A DNA stretch of 64,000 nucleotides from Halobacillus hunanensis (GTDB lineage Bacteria > Bacillota > Bacilli > Bacillales > Halobacillaceae), in NCBI RefSeq assembly GCF_900166655.1, contig NZ_FVZB01000004.1, forward strand, positions 1 to 64,000. Direction: 5' to 3'. Below, piece after piece: positions 1 through 9,512 of this stretch (its first letter is position 1; each line of letters begins with the position of its first letter). Made by a program: the position numbers and the translations under genes. The notes beneath the pieces are model-generated. The model was not told where the DNA came from, searched no databases, and worked only from the letters and a program-made list of their open reading frames with translations.

Positions 1-1049
1 AAAGCAGCATAGAAAAAGAAGGTAATTAAAGCCCACACTTCTTTAGGATCCCATCCCCAGAAACGACTCCAAGCTTCTTGGGCCCATATCATTGCAAAAA
101 TTAGCGCACCTAGTGTAAAAATAGGAAACCCGATAGCCACTGCGCGATAAGATATTTCATCAACAAGTTCTGGGTTCACTTTTTTCAAGAAAGGCTGAAT
201 TGCTGCTCCAATGCGCTTTCTTAAAAATAAACGTACAAGCCAGTAAATAACGAGGCCCCCAAGGAAGGCCCACAGTATGGTATTGAATTTAACAGCTGCA
301 TCCACACCACGCATCCACTCTGGCACATTAAAAAGTGGAGTCATATTATCGGTCAGTAACTCGCCGTCCGTTGGCCCAGCTATAGCTGGCATTTGGTAAG
401 TAATCTCCACAGTTTGTCCTTCAACAGGAGCTTCGAATGTGGCTTCGTAATTCATCGCATTGAAGGTTGAAGAGATGATGATAAACGCTAAAGCTGCAGC
501 TAGCATATAAATCACGCTCTCTAACCAAAAAGTATGCTTAGACCCTTTACTTTGATCCGTTTGGCGGATTAGAAAGATCAATCCTGCGACAAAACTAATC
601 GATAAAATAGCTTCCCCAAGTGATGCCGTTGTTACATGGATATAAAGCCAATGGGATTGCAATGATGGAACAAGTGGGGATATTTCACTTGAAAACATAC
701 TCGCAAAAGCTATAATTAGCAGGGCTATAGGCAGTGCAAACAATCCTAGAATGTTGATACGGTAAATAAAATATATAACAATAAACCCCAGCACAAGCAT
801 CATGCCAAAAAATGTTGTAAATTCATACAAATTACTAACAGGAACGTGATTACTCGCAACCCATCTTGTAAAGAAGTAGCCGACTTGACTAAGGAAACCT
901 ATAATAGTCAATACTATGCCAATGTTACCTGCCGTTCCCGCATTCTTCCTTTTTTTATCACGAATCGTTCCTCCGAAGAAAAATGTAGCAATTAAATAGA
1001 TAATAAAAGCAGCATAAAGCAGGTTACTGCTTATTGTAGTCAACTCCAT
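1..1049 (-). CDS. resC: Cytochrome c biogenesis protein ResC/CcsB (partial, runs off left edge)
   Basis: Reading leftward from ATG at 1049, about 350 residues with many membrane segments are open to the window edge. The tryptophan-rich WWD-type signature [11 protein letters not shown] lies near the edge, as in the haem-handling CcsB/ResC/CcmC family. An AAGGAGG ribosome site lies 7 bases before the start. The gene follows resB by 30 bp, the usual resB-resC order. System II cytochrome c synthesis uses ResB and ResC together to move haem outward and attach it to apocytochrome c. The C terminus is missing only because the window ends. Confidence 0.9.
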   Translation of the reverse strand, partial: MELTTISSNLLYAAFIIYLIATFFFGGTIRDKKRKNAGTAGNIGIVLTIIGFLSQVGYFFTRWVASNHVPVSNLYEFTTFFGMMLVLGFIVIYFIYRINILGLFALPIALLIIAFASMFSSEISPLVPSLQSHWLYIHVTTASLGEAILSISFVAGLIFLIRQTDQSKGSKHTFWLESVIYMLAAALAFIIISSTFNAMNYEATFEAPVEGQTVEITYQMPAIAGPTDGELLTDNMTPLFNVPEWMRGVDAAVKFNTILWAFLGGLVIYWLVRLFLRKRIGAAIQPFLKKVNPELVDEISYRAVAIGFPIFTLGALIFAMIWAQEAWSRFWGWDPKEVWALITFFFYAA

Positions 1050-1079
1050 TTTAGATCCTCCTTGATGGCCCCTTAGAGG

Positions 1080-2702
1080 CTAATTATCCATCTCTTGTTG
1101 ATCCTTAGGTGACTCTATCCCCGTACCGTCAATCACTCGTTCAATATCACGTTTTAATGCAAACCAGTTCTTGTTCGTATGGGCCGCGATCCATACTCCA
1201 TTTTCCTTTGGTTTAATCCATATCCTTCTATGATTCCAGTACATCCCTTGAATGACGCCAATCATGAAAATGGCTCCACCTAACGCAATGAAAGGAAGCG
1301 TATAATCCTTACGAACCGTCAGTCCGGTTACATCCCGTACATCAAATTCGGTTAGGCCTATTTTATAATTATTTTGACCCGTCGCATCAACATTGACACC
1401 AATTCCCACAAAACTTATCTCTGGTTTCGATTCACCTGGTGGATACACATTAAATACAAATGCTGGGTTTTTTGGATATTTAGATACAGACACGGGTTCA
1501 CCGTCTTGGAGTTCATATTCCGGGTAGTAAGAATCAAGAACCACACGATAGCCACTATCGAGTTGGTATTCCGATTTTGGTTCAGACAAATTCACAGTAA
1601 ATTGCCCATAAGAGCTATCTTCATTGTTTTTATCATGAATCTTGAACGTCATTTCTTTAAATTCATTTAATTGATAGCTTGCCTGATAAAGAGCAAACCC
1701 ACCGAATTTAATGGGATGATTCACGCGAATTTGATCTTCTTTAATTTTTTCAAGCTCAGGATCTCCGCCGACTAAAATAGGATCTGTTCTTTTATAAATA
1801 ACAGCATTCGTTTGATAGGTCTTCGGTACGGGCCCTCCATTGTTTTCAAGGGCCTCCTGAAATCGTTCGACGTCCTCGTCGTATGTTTCTAGAATAAACT
1901 TTTCATTCTTGATGTAATATTGTCCCTCCGTACCGTTTATAACAGCCGTCTCACCCTCTCGGACCCAAATGTAATCATCAACATAAAGAGCAGGAATGAA
2001 TCTGAGCAACGTCCCCAGTAGAAAGATAATTAAACCAATGTGGTTGACATAAGGTCCCCATCTAGAAAAACGGTTTTTCTCTGCCAAGATATGACCATCT
2101 TGCTCCTTAACCTTAAAATGTCTCTTTTCCAAGTTAGCCTTCAGTTTCTCCCTATCAACAAAACTAGATTCCGTCACACCGAATATTCTTTGCTTTTTCA
2201 TAAATAGATCATGACGTTTAGGTTTTTGTATTCTCAGTGTTTTATAAAGAGGTACAAACCGATCGATACTAGCAATAACGATTGAAATGCCAATCATCGC
2301 AAGTAAAAGCATATACCACCAGGAGCTATATAAATTGTGAAAGCCTAACTGATAATAGATCTGTCCTGCTAAACCATATTGATCAACGTAATGGGTTGAG
2401 GCACTAACACCAGGAGGTATATACATTTCTTGTGGAAATATCGTTCCAACTGCTGAAGCGATTAAGGTAAGTACAATAAGCCACACTCCAACTTTAACTG
2501 ACGAAAAGAAATTCCATACTTTATCGATGATTGTGCGATTATACGTTTGGGATCTCCTGGCACTCCCATCATATCTCATATTTAATAAGGATTGATTATC
2601 GACCCCATAGTTATGCTGATTTGCTATAGGCTTACCACAGGCTTCACATAGTACCGTTCCCTCTGGATTCACATGCCCGCATTCACATTTAATGTTTGTC
2701 AT
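1080..2702 (-). CDS. resB: Cytochrome c biogenesis protein ResB/Ccs1
   Basis: A 540-residue ResB-family membrane protein. The N terminus carries a short zinc-ribbon-like stretch (CECGH...CEACG, about residues 5-22), as in Bacillus ResB. Membrane segments follow near residues 65, 125 and 215, then a large extracytoplasmic domain and a last membrane segment near residue 475. I chose ATG at 2702 because GAGG is 7 bases upstream; an in-frame TTG sits two codons earlier. ResB forms the cytochrome c synthetase with ResC, its downstream neighbour. The bdbD-bdbC thiol oxidase pair lies upstream on the same strand and may stand in for the usual ResA. Confidence 0.92.
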   Translation of the reverse strand: MTNIKCECGHVNPEGTVLCEACGKPIANQHNYGVDNQSLLNMRYDGSARRSQTYNRTIIDKVWNFFSSVKVGVWLIVLTLIASAVGTIFPQEMYIPPGVSASTHYVDQYGLAGQIYYQLGFHNLYSSWWYMLLLAMIGISIVIASIDRFVPLYKTLRIQKPKRHDLFMKKQRIFGVTESSFVDREKLKANLEKRHFKVKEQDGHILAEKNRFSRWGPYVNHIGLIIFLLGTLLRFIPALYVDDYIWVREGETAVINGTEGQYYIKNEKFILETYDEDVERFQEALENNGGPVPKTYQTNAVIYKRTDPILVGGDPELEKIKEDQIRVNHPIKFGGFALYQASYQLNEFKEMTFKIHDKNNEDSSYGQFTVNLSEPKSEYQLDSGYRVVLDSYYPEYELQDGEPVSVSKYPKNPAFVFNVYPPGESKPEISFVGIGVNVDATGQNNYKIGLTEFDVRDVTGLTVRKDYTLPFIALGGAIFMIGVIQGMYWNHRRIWIKPKENGVWIAAHTNKNWFALKRDIERVIDGTGIESPKDQQEMDN

Positions 2703-2795
2703 ACACAAACCTCACAATTCAAAGGTTCTATGCCTTTTAAGTTATCTATTGTAAATACCCGTGGAGTTGTTTTGGCTAATCGCCCTTGCTACGAA

Positions 2796-3233
2796 TTATT
2801 TCCTTACCGACAGCAGCAATATACTAATGAGGCTGAATGCAAGTAAAGCTAAAAAGGGAATGGTTATAAAGCCAAACCAATTGATGTATTCAGAACTACA
2901 AGGAACCCCTTGCGTACAGGGCTTTATTTTAGCAAACCCAGGTACCTTCTGCTCCATATAATGAAAGATGGAAACAAGTCCTCCGATGATGGATAAAGGT
3001 AATACATATTTTATAACTTTCCGATCATTGAAAAACGTAGCAATGCCAAGGATGATACTCATCGGATACATAAAAATTCGCTGAACCCAACAGAGCTCAC
3101 AAGGAACAAACCCCCGAATATCACTGAAGTAGAGACTGCCAAGGGTGGCAAGGACAGAGATGATCCAAGCCATGTAGAGAAGATAAGACGGACGGTTTTT
3201 CTTATTTTCCATAGCCTTATCCATTATTATCAT
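2796..3233 (-). CDS. bdbC: Disulfide bond formation protein, DsbB/BdbC family
   Basis: Small four-helix membrane protein of about 145 residues. It has the two cysteine pairs of DsbB/BdbC: CELC in the first outer loop and a C-x5-C pair (CTQGVPC) in the second. It would reoxidise BdbD by passing electrons to quinone. The start overlaps the end of bdbD by 17 bp without a strong ribosome site of its own, which suggests translational coupling. ATG at 3233 is used; an in-frame TTG precedes it and ATG at 3224 is also possible. With bdbD it sits directly upstream of resB-resC. Confidence 0.93.
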   Translation of the reverse strand: MIIMDKAMENKKNRPSYLLYMAWIISVLATLGSLYFSDIRGFVPCELCWVQRIFMYPMSIILGIATFFNDRKVIKYVLPLSIIGGLVSIFHYMEQKVPGFAKIKPCTQGVPCSSEYINWFGFITIPFLALLAFSLISILLLSVRK

Positions 3234-3906
3234 CAAGATTTTGGTTGATTAAACTAGTAATTGCTTTGTAATCAAACGGGTTTTCTAAGATTTGACCATT
3301 GATCATGATGGTTGGAGTTTGTTGGACGTCATATTCGTTGACCAGATCCGTATCGTTTTGAACTTCTTGAGAAATGGCACCTGAGTGAAGATCCTGTCTC
3401 ATTTGTGTTAGATCTATGGAAGGAACACTTTCCTCAGCTACCTCAAGAACTTTTTCATCTGACAACCATTTTTGATCATGATTTACGTCTGGTTGGGCCT
3501 CAAAAAGAGCTTTATGAAAATCCCAAAAAGCTTCCGGTTTTTGTTTGTAAACGGCTTCTCCAGCTTGGGCAGCTAATTTAGATCCTTCTCCATGAAACGG
3601 AGTATTAATATAAGTAAAATTGGCTTTTCCAGTATCAATGAATTCCTCTTTTAATTGCGGATACACACGCTTACTCCATTTCTTACAGGCAGGGCATTTA
3701 TAATCACCGAATTCAATGATTTGTACAGGTGCATTATCCTCTCCCATAGTGGGGTGGTTTTTTATCGAAGGGGATTCACTTGTCGTATGGCTTTCTTTTT
3801 CTCCTGCACTTTCGCTTTGGTTATTTAATAAAACAAGGGTGGTAATCAACCCTATAATTACTAAAGTAACCACCATAATTATAGGCATAGGATTCTTTTT
3901 AGACAT
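3217..3906 (-). CDS. bdbD: Thiol-disulfide oxidoreductase, DsbA/BdbD family
   Basis: Membrane-anchored thioredoxin-fold protein. One N-terminal membrane segment (about residues 8-26) is followed by an extracytoplasmic DsbA-like domain with active site CPAC and the cis-proline region TPTIMINGQ near the C terminus. I chose ATG at 3906 because AAGGAG lies 8 bases upstream; the GTG three codons earlier would overlap the ribosome site. BdbD introduces disulfides into exported proteins and is recycled by BdbC, encoded immediately downstream. A CadC-type palindrome about 320 bp upstream suggests metal-linked control of this cluster. Confidence 0.93.
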   Translation of the reverse strand: MSKKNPMPIIMVVTLVIIGLITTLVLLNNQSESAGEKESHTTSESPSIKNHPTMGEDNAPVQIIEFGDYKCPACKKWSKRVYPQLKEEFIDTGKANFTYINTPFHGEGSKLAAQAGEAVYKQKPEAFWDFHKALFEAQPDVNHDQKWLSDEKVLEVAEESVPSIDLTQMRQDLHSGAISQEVQNDTDLVNEYDVQQTPTIMINGQILENPFDYKAITSLINQNLDDNNG

Positions 3907-4016
3907 GGACTTCACTCCTTAACGGTTTATTTTTTAGCAAGATACGCTAGATTTAGAACAACCCTATCATGAAAATTGATTGGGGTTTACGCATGATTAT
4001 AACGATTCCATGACAT

Positions 4017-4145
4017 TTAAGGCTTTCTACGATCACTCTCTTTTTTTCTCTTATTTCGTTTTAAAAGGATGACTATGAATATCGTGTATATAATAGATAT
4101 ACCTACAGCCATGAGGGTTATAGACACAAAAAATGGATCAATCAT
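4017..4145 (-). CDS. Small membrane protein, 42 residues, unknown function
   Basis: A short frame begins with ATG at 4145 after a strong AAGGAG site 6 bases upstream. It encodes one hydrophobic helix (about residues 5-27) followed by a Lys/Arg-rich tail, so a single-pass protein with a cytoplasmic basic end. It is the first gene after the palindrome at 4231-4252 and precedes bdbD on the same strand by 110 bp. I do not recognise the family. A role as a small partner of the thiol or cytochrome c machinery is only a guess from position. Confidence 0.6.
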   Translation of the reverse strand: MIDPFFVSITLMAVGISIIYTIFIVILLKRNKRKKESDRRKP

Positions 4146-4230
4146 AAAAGAACTCCTTTCTTTGAAAAAATCTACTTCTTTAAAACTTTTTCAATTGAAC
4201 CGATTATAGTTTAACACCCAAATATATACC

Positions 4231-4252
4231 CATTCAAATAATTATTTGAATG
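4231..4252. promoter_or_regulatory. Perfect 22-bp CadC-type palindrome upstream of the bdbDC cluster
   Basis: A perfect palindrome whose core TCAAATAATTATTTGA is identical to the one at 5639-5654 in front of cadC and closely resembles the known staphylococcal cad operator. It lies about 85 bp upstream of the 42-residue gene and hence of bdbD, bdbC, resB and resC. A TATAAT-like box on the minus strand lies at 4203-4208. Binding by the CadC encoded at 5669 is inferred from the shared sequence. Confidence 0.75.
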
Positions 4253-4370
4253 TTGGCATAATGTTATCTTTCATTTTACAACCTTATGTTCTAGTTGAGA
4301 GGAAACTAGTGTTAACCGATGAGTATCTCATTCCTTTTTAAGATCTAGCATTATGAAATGTGATCTCGAA

Positions 4371-4402
4371 AATAACAAAAGGCACTCTGGGAAAGAGTGC
4401 CT
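4371..4402 (-). terminator. Intrinsic terminator after ctaG
   Basis: A 9-bp perfect stem (AGGCACTCT with its complement) at 4380-4402 is followed on the minus strand by a T-rich tract. It lies 38 bp past the ctaG stop codon. Confidence 0.8.
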
Positions 4403-4439
4403 CATAAATGAAAAATAGCTATTAAAGGAACAAATCAAT

Positions 4440-5378
4440 TTACTCGTTTACAAAATGCTCTGGTAATTCATCAATTTGTGCATCCTTCGCTCTCTCCAAT
4501 CGTGCCCATTTAAAGAATACATAGGTTATCGCCGTACCATAGGAAAACTCCTGAACGACCTTCATAATGATACCCCCTAGTCGCTGATCCTGTAGTGGGC
4601 CAAGCCATGGGAAAAGTTGGGGTGATTCAAAGATAGAAGGATATATTACATCTCCCCCAAAAATAATTAAAGCACAGGCTGGTGTTATTAACAGTCCATT
4701 CGCAAACATATAACCAAGTTTCTTTAAATAGGACATGTCGTTAATTTGACCTTCTGGTGCCAAAACTTGGATCCACATTAAGAATGCAGATGTGTTCAAG
4801 ACAATATGTAAGATCTCCAGTAGAATAAATTCCTCCAGAAAGTATTCATAGATTGATGGTATATGGTAAAAGGACCAAAGTGCATTAAATAATATTAAAT
4901 TAATCAAAGGAGACTTTAAAATACGTAAAATTTTTGGTTTGAATATTTTTTCGTCCAAAAAATGATAAAACCCTTGTGGCATACCTAATAGAATAAGGGG
5001 GGGCATGACAATATACATCAAAGATGTTTGAAGCATATGCGCACTAAATACAAGATTGTTGGATAAGATAGCAAGAGGGCCTGCTAATGTAATATAAATG
5101 GTTAATAACCCTAATAGAAAACATATCTTCTTCCTAAGATTACGTTCTCCTAAACGTTTCTTTGATATTTTACGCATTGTCCTAAGGTAAGCAATGTAAA
5201 CCACTATTAAAGACAAAAGTAAAATGGGATTTAGTATCTCGAACCAAGTGTACTGTTGAAATAAATTCCCTTCACCAGTTGCCCTTACATCTGGGTTATG
5301 AGCAAATGCTTGAATGGGTAAAAAGATAAACAAGAACAGTGTTAAACCTAGTATGTTTAATCGATTCTTTACTTTCAT
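4440..5378 (-). CDS. ctaG: Cytochrome c oxidase assembly factor CtaG (Caa3_CtaG family)
   Basis: About 312 residues with a signal-like N terminus ending near AHNP, then about seven membrane helices with His-containing segments (AHMLQTSLMY, FYHIP). These are typical of the Bacillus CtaG family, needed for assembly of caa3-type oxidase and probably copper delivery. I chose ATG at 5378 because AAGGAG precedes it by about 8 bases and the protein then begins with the signal segment; an in-frame ATG at 5405 lacks a ribosome site. It diverges from cadC and is monocistronic with its own terminator. Bacterial-type quinol oxidase genes lie at the far end of the window. Confidence 0.9.
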   Translation of the reverse strand: MKVKNRLNILGLTLFLFIFLPIQAFAHNPDVRATGEGNLFQQYTWFEILNPILLLSLIVVYIAYLRTMRKISKKRLGERNLRKKICFLLGLLTIYITLAGPLAILSNNLVFSAHMLQTSLMYIVMPPLILLGMPQGFYHFLDEKIFKPKILRILKSPLINLILFNALWSFYHIPSIYEYFLEEFILLEILHIVLNTSAFLMWIQVLAPEGQINDMSYLKKLGYMFANGLLITPACALIIFGGDVIYPSIFESPQLFPWLGPLQDQRLGGIIMKVVQEFSYGTAITYVFFKWARLERAKDAQIDELPEHFVNE

Positions 5379-5597
5379 ATTTTTATCTCCTTGTTTTTCG
5401 GCCATTTCCTATTTACATAGAAAAAAATTCCGAATTGGTATTTTCAAAAAACAATGTAAACAAACGTTGTCTCTGAATTTAACATGCTTTATAAACTTTT
5501 TGAAGTGCGTTTTGTGTTTACTTATAAGTTTGGTTTACGGACCAACTGGATAAACCTCCTCAATAAATCAGTGACATAATTGGTGTAAATACCCGCG

Positions 5598-5626
5598 TTG
5601 ACATATGCGCAGTAAACGCATAAAAT
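5598..5626 (+). promoter_or_regulatory. Sigma-A-type promoter of cadCA
   Basis: TTGACA at 5598-5603, a 17-base spacer and TAAAAT at 5621-5626. The predicted start of transcription falls just before or inside the palindrome at 5639-5654, the usual layout for repression by CadC. Confidence 0.8.
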
Positions 5627-5638
5627 ATAAACTAATAA

Positions 5639-5654
5639 TCAAATAATTATTTGA
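5639..5654. promoter_or_regulatory. CadC operator
   Basis: Perfect palindrome TCAAATAATTATTTGA located between the promoter and the cadC start. It matches the known cad operator type and is repeated, in extended form, at 4231-4252. This fits autorepression of cadCA, relieved by cadmium, lead or zinc. Confidence 0.8.
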
Positions 5655-5668
5655 ATGAGGGTGGTAAA

Positions 5669-6058
5669 ATGAGTAAAGATATAGTGAACGCTGGGTCTCC
5701 CGATACATGTGATACATTTTGTTACGATGAAGAGATCGTTAACCGGATACAACCTCAAATGGATAACGTTCAGGGTGTAGAGTTGATTTTTAAGGCATTA
5801 TCCGATGCCACACGTTTAAAAATTGCCTATGCTTTAACATTAGAAACGGAGCTATGCGTGTGTGATGTGGCCAACATCATTGGTTCAACCACGGCAACGG
5901 CTTCCCATCATCTACGATTATTACGAAATATGAAATTGGCTAAGTATCGAAAAGAGGGGAAGCTTGTCTTTTATTCTCTAGCTGATGAACATGTCCATCA
6001 GTTAGTGTCTATCGCGATGATTCATTCAAAAGAAGGTGATTCTAATGGAAGACCATAA
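5669..6058 (+). CDS. cadC: CadC, ArsR-family metal-responsive repressor
   Basis: A 129-residue winged-helix repressor. It carries the full set of CadC sensing cysteines: an N-terminal C-x3-C (TCDTFC) and ELCVCD in the first recognition-domain helices. The DNA-binding helix [11 protein letters not shown] follows. I chose ATG at 5669 with GAGGGTGG just upstream; the in-frame TTG at 5651 lies in the operator. The end overlaps cadA by 14 bp, so the two are translationally coupled. Metal binding at the cysteines should release it from the operator and switch on the cadA pump. Confidence 0.95.
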   Translation: MSKDIVNAGSPDTCDTFCYDEEIVNRIQPQMDNVQGVELIFKALSDATRLKIAYALTLETELCVCDVANIIGSTTATASHHLRLLRNMKLAKYRKEGKLVFYSLADEHVHQLVSIAMIHSKEGDSNGRP

Positions 6059-8159
6059 AAACGTTTATCGTCTTCAAGGATTATCCTGTACAAATTGTGC
6101 CGCCAAATTTGAAAAAAACATACGCGATATTCAAACCGTTAATGATGTCGATCTTAACTTTGGCGCATCTAAAATAACAGTCCATGGGGATGCATCGGTT
6201 GAACAGTTGGAACAGGCAGGAGCCTTTGATGGAATCAAAGTTTATCCTGAACGCCAACGACAACCAGAGAAGAAGGAACCTTTTTGGAAGAACCGTGGAA
6301 ATGTCATGACGATGGTTTCTTTATTCTTCATTGTGATTGGATATGTTCTATCGTTTCAATTAGGGGAAGATGACGTCATAACGATTGGCACGTTTGCGAC
6401 AGCAATCTTAGTTGGGGGTTTTGAATTATTCAAGGTAGGTCTGAAGAACCTAACCAAGTTTCAATTTGATATGAAAACCTTAATGACCATTGCCATTATC
6501 GGTGCTGCTGTTATTGGAGAATGGGGGGAAGGTGCTGTTGTTGTTTTCTTATTTGCTTTGAGTGAAGCACTGGAAGGCTACTCCATGGATAAGGCACGCC
6601 AGTCCATTCGATCTTTAATGGACATCGCCCCCAATAGGGCTACCATTAGACGTGGCGATGAAGTTATGGAAATGGACGTTGAGGATGTTCAAATCGATGA
6701 TGTTATGCTTATCAAACCAGGGCAGAAAATCGCTATGGATGGTGAGGTCGTCAAAGGTCAATCGTCGATTAATCAATCAGCGATAACAGGAGAATCCATA
6801 CCAGCCCATAAAAACGTTGGAGATGAAGTATTTGCCGGAACGTTAAATGAAGAAGGTGTGTTGGAAGTTCGTGTGACCAAGCACGTAGAAGATACAACGA
6901 TTTCCCAAATCATTCATCTAGTTGAGGAAGCACAAGCTGAAAAGGCACCGTCTCAACAGTTTGTCGATAAATTTGCCAAATACTATACTCCGGCTATTAT
7001 AACGATTGCTTTCCTTGTCGGTGTTATTCCTCCCCTTTTCATGGGTGGGGTATGGTCCGAATGGATTTATCAGGGTCTAGCTGTTCTAGTTGTTGGTTGT
7101 CCTTGTGCGCTTGTTATTTCAACTCCAGTCGCCATTGTTACGGCGATTGGAAATGCTGCACGTAGGGGCGTGCTTATTAAAGGTGGAATTCATTTAGAGG
7201 AAACCGGGCGTTTAAAAGTCGTGGCTTTTGATAAGACGGGGACCCTCACTGAAGGTGTCCCTGAAGTGACAGATATAGTGTCTATATCAGGAATCGAACA
7301 GGAAAAGTTGTTAGGTGTTGCAGCTGCTATTGAAGAATATTCACAACACCCCCTTGCTTCAGCAATTATTCGTAAGGCTGAACAGGATAATACGGAGTCC
7401 TATACAGCTGAAGATTTCCAATCCATTACAGGCAAAGGTGCAAAAGCGTCCATCAAACAAACGACGTACTATATTGGAAGTCCATCTTTATTCCATGAAC
7501 TAAGCTCTATTTCAAACGAAATACAACAACAAGTCAAACACCTACAAATACAGGGTAAAACTGTCATGCTGGTTGGGAACGAACAAGAAATAAACGGCTT
7601 AATAGCTGTGGCTGATCAAGTTCGCAAGGATAGTCCGTCCATCCTTCAAAAACTGCACAAGTTAGGTGTTAAAAAGACGGTGATGTTAACAGGAGATAAT
7701 GAAGGTACAGGAAAGGCCATTGGTCAACAGTTAGGGATAACCGAAGTGAAAGCTGAACTCTTGCCCCAAGATAAACTGGATGCCATTAAGTCTCTTCGGG
7801 AACAACATGGAAATGTCGCAATGGTGGGAGACGGTGTGAATGATGCCCCTGCCTTAGCAACGGCTACGGTTGGTGTGGCTATGGGGGGAGCTGGAACAGA
7901 TACAGCCCTAGAAACAGCCGATATCGCTTTAATGGCTGATGATTTAGATAAGCTTCCTTATACCATATCCTTAAGCCGGAAAGCTTTAAATGTGATTAAA
8001 CAAAATGTGACCTTTGCCCTTGGAATAAAAGTTATAGCTTTGTTACTAGTTATACCCGGTTGGTTGACTCTATGGTTGGCAATATTCGCTGACATGGGAG
8101 CCACGCTTATTGTCATTTTAAATTCCTTACGATTAATGAAGTCAAAATATGGTGGTTAA
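6045..8159 (+). CDS. cadA: CadA, P1B-type Cd2+/Zn2+/Pb2+-exporting ATPase
   Basis: About 704 residues. An N-terminal heavy-metal domain has CTNC (residues 15-18). The actuator motif TGES, the intramembrane CPC metal-site motif (near residue 354), the phosphorylation site DKTGT (near 395), the HP locus (SQHPLA) and [10 protein letters not shown] follow in the expected order. ATG at 6045 has AAGG 8 bases upstream; the in-frame GTG at 6036 is an alternative. It exports soft divalent cations using ATP. It is in an operon with cadC and ends at a strong terminator. Confidence 0.96.
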   Translation: MEDHKNVYRLQGLSCTNCAAKFEKNIRDIQTVNDVDLNFGASKITVHGDASVEQLEQAGAFDGIKVYPERQRQPEKKEPFWKNRGNVMTMVSLFFIVIGYVLSFQLGEDDVITIGTFATAILVGGFELFKVGLKNLTKFQFDMKTLMTIAIIGAAVIGEWGEGAVVVFLFALSEALEGYSMDKARQSIRSLMDIAPNRATIRRGDEVMEMDVEDVQIDDVMLIKPGQKIAMDGEVVKGQSSINQSAITGESIPAHKNVGDEVFAGTLNEEGVLEVRVTKHVEDTTISQIIHLVEEAQAEKAPSQQFVDKFAKYYTPAIITIAFLVGVIPPLFMGGVWSEWIYQGLAVLVVGCPCALVISTPVAIVTAIGNAARRGVLIKGGIHLEETGRLKVVAFDKTGTLTEGVPEVTDIVSISGIEQEKLLGVAAAIEEYSQHPLASAIIRKAEQDNTESYTAEDFQSITGKGAKASIKQTTYYIGSPSLFHELSSISNEIQQQVKHLQIQGKTVMLVGNEQEINGLIAVADQVRKDSPSILQKLHKLGVKKTVMLTGDNEGTGKAIGQQLGITEVKAELLPQDKLDAIKSLREQHGNVAMVGDGVNDAPALATATVGVAMGGAGTDTALETADIALMADDLDKLPYTISLSRKALNVIKQNVTFALGIKVIALLLVIPGWLTLWLAIFADMGATLIVILNSLRLMKSKYGG

Positions 8160-8163
8160 ATAT

Positions 8164-8200
8164 AAATCCCCTTTTCCTTTTTGGAAGGGGATTTTTTAAT
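8164..8200 (+). terminator. Terminator of cadCA
   Basis: Stem AAATCCCCTT with its near-perfect complement and a T6 run directly after the stem, beginning 5 bp past cadA. Confidence 0.85.
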
Positions 8201-8287
8201 AATTAAACGATCGTAATCTCGTTAAAACCGAATAAATCATTTTTTTGAGTGGAACATATAGGGAAGGAAGTAAGGGGAGGATCAAAC

Positions 8288-9142
8288 ATGAAATTGAACA
8301 GCCCTAGGTTTGGAGCATGGTTTAGTACATTTGCCTATTTATTGGTTGCTGCCATTAAAGTTATAATTGCTTTACAAGCTGCCTCAGTTGCGTTATTAGC
8401 AGACGGCTTAAATAATCTTACCGACATTGTCACCTCTGTAGCGCTTATTATTGGGTTATACATAGCTAAGAAAAAGCGTGATGATAATCATCCTTATGGA
8501 CATTTACGGGCTGAAAACGTAGCTTCCCTATTAGCCTCATTTGTCATTGCTATGATCGGTTTTCAAATCTTATTTGATACAACTCGTTCCATTATTAATA
8601 ATAATTACGCTACCCCAGACCCCTTAGCTTCTTGGATTGCTTTTGGAAGTGGAGCCTTCATGTTTATTGTTTATTTTATAAATCGTAATATAGCTTCTAA
8701 AGCCAATAGCCAAGGTTTAAAGGCCATTGCGAAAGACAACTTTTCCGATGCTTTAGTGAGTATTGGTACGGGGATTGGAATATTAGGAGCACAGTTAGGT
8801 CTTTCTTGGTTGGATCCGATTACAGGTGTTGTGATTGGTCTTGTAATCCTATGGGCAGCATGGGAGATTTTTGAGGAAACTTCTTTGATTTTAACAGATG
8901 GAATTAACCCTGATGACATACAAAAATACAAGGAGACTATTTCCAATATTGATGAAGTCGAAAGTGTGAAAGACATAAAAGCAAGGACTTCAGGTAGTAA
9001 GGTTATAATAGATGTAGCCATTACACTTCCCCCAAATCTTACGGTTAAAGAAGTTACCCATATTGTTAATAAGATAAAAGAATTAACAAAAGAAAAGCAT
9101 GATAGTCTTGTCACGTTGGTAGAAACTGTTCAATGCAAATAA
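8288..9142 (+). CDS. Cation diffusion facilitator (MneP/MneS-like CDF transporter)
   Basis: A 284-residue CDF-family protein with about five to six membrane helices and a C-terminal cytoplasmic domain. The metal site in the second helix reads ADGLNNLTD, the DxxxD-type pattern found in manganese-type CDFs rather than the HxxxD of zinc exporters such as CzcD; the fifth helix has DALVS. I therefore lean to Mn2+ or Fe2+ export, but specificity is not proven. ATG at 8288 follows GGGGAGG by 7 bases; an upstream in-frame start at 8249 has no ribosome site. It is a single-gene unit between two terminators. Confidence 0.85.
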   Translation: MKLNSPRFGAWFSTFAYLLVAAIKVIIALQAASVALLADGLNNLTDIVTSVALIIGLYIAKKKRDDNHPYGHLRAENVASLLASFVIAMIGFQILFDTTRSIINNNYATPDPLASWIAFGSGAFMFIVYFINRNIASKANSQGLKAIAKDNFSDALVSIGTGIGILGAQLGLSWLDPITGVVIGLVILWAAWEIFEETSLILTDGINPDDIQKYKETISNIDEVESVKDIKARTSGSKVIIDVAITLPPNLTVKEVTHIVNKIKELTKEKHDSLVTLVETVQCK

Positions 9143-9166
9143 AGTTACTTGCCTTCAACGTCTGAA

Positions 9167-9200
9167 AGCCGCATTTTCAATAAAGAATGCGGCTGTTTTA
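9167..9200 (+). terminator. Terminator of the CDF gene
   Basis: Perfect 9-bp stem AGCCGCATT with its complement, followed by GTTTTAAAAA. Confidence 0.8.
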
Positions 9201-9295
9201 AAAAATTATTTCGTTATTTAGCAATCGCGTCCCTTTTGTGGAACTAGAATATGTACATTTAAAGGAGTAACCTACTCCTTATGAGATGGCATTTG

Positions 9296-9496
9296 TCAGC
9301 CACCTTCTATACAAGTAGTCGTTGAACTTCCAACAATAGCATTGAGTTCTTGAAGTAAAGGAGTCAACGCATTAGCTTCAACCATTGTCCCTAAAGCTTT
9401 TTCAGCTAGTGGAATATTGTGTTTCTTAAAAACATCGACTGTATTCCCCCAAACTTCAACGATAGCTTTGGGTGACATATTTGATTGTATAATCAC
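9296..9496 (-). CDS. Small DUF1858/DUF542-like protein, 66 residues
   Basis: Begins at GTG 9496, the only candidate with AAGGAGG at proper distance (8 bases). The fold-like pattern, starting SPKAIVEVWGNTVDVFKKH and followed by a leucine-rich tail, resembles the short helical domains at the N terminus of RIC/ScdA iron-sulfur repair proteins and DUF1858 proteins. The usual Cys pair in the middle is absent here; a single Cys lies four residues from the end. It follows ynfA by 16 bp and is probably cotranscribed. Function unknown; the family link is tentative. Confidence 0.6.
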   Translation of the reverse strand: MIIQSNMSPKAIVEVWGNTVDVFKKHNIPLAEKALGTMVEANALTPLLQELNAIVGSSTTTCIEGG

Positions 9497-9512
9497 TTTG
9501 ATAACCTCCTTT

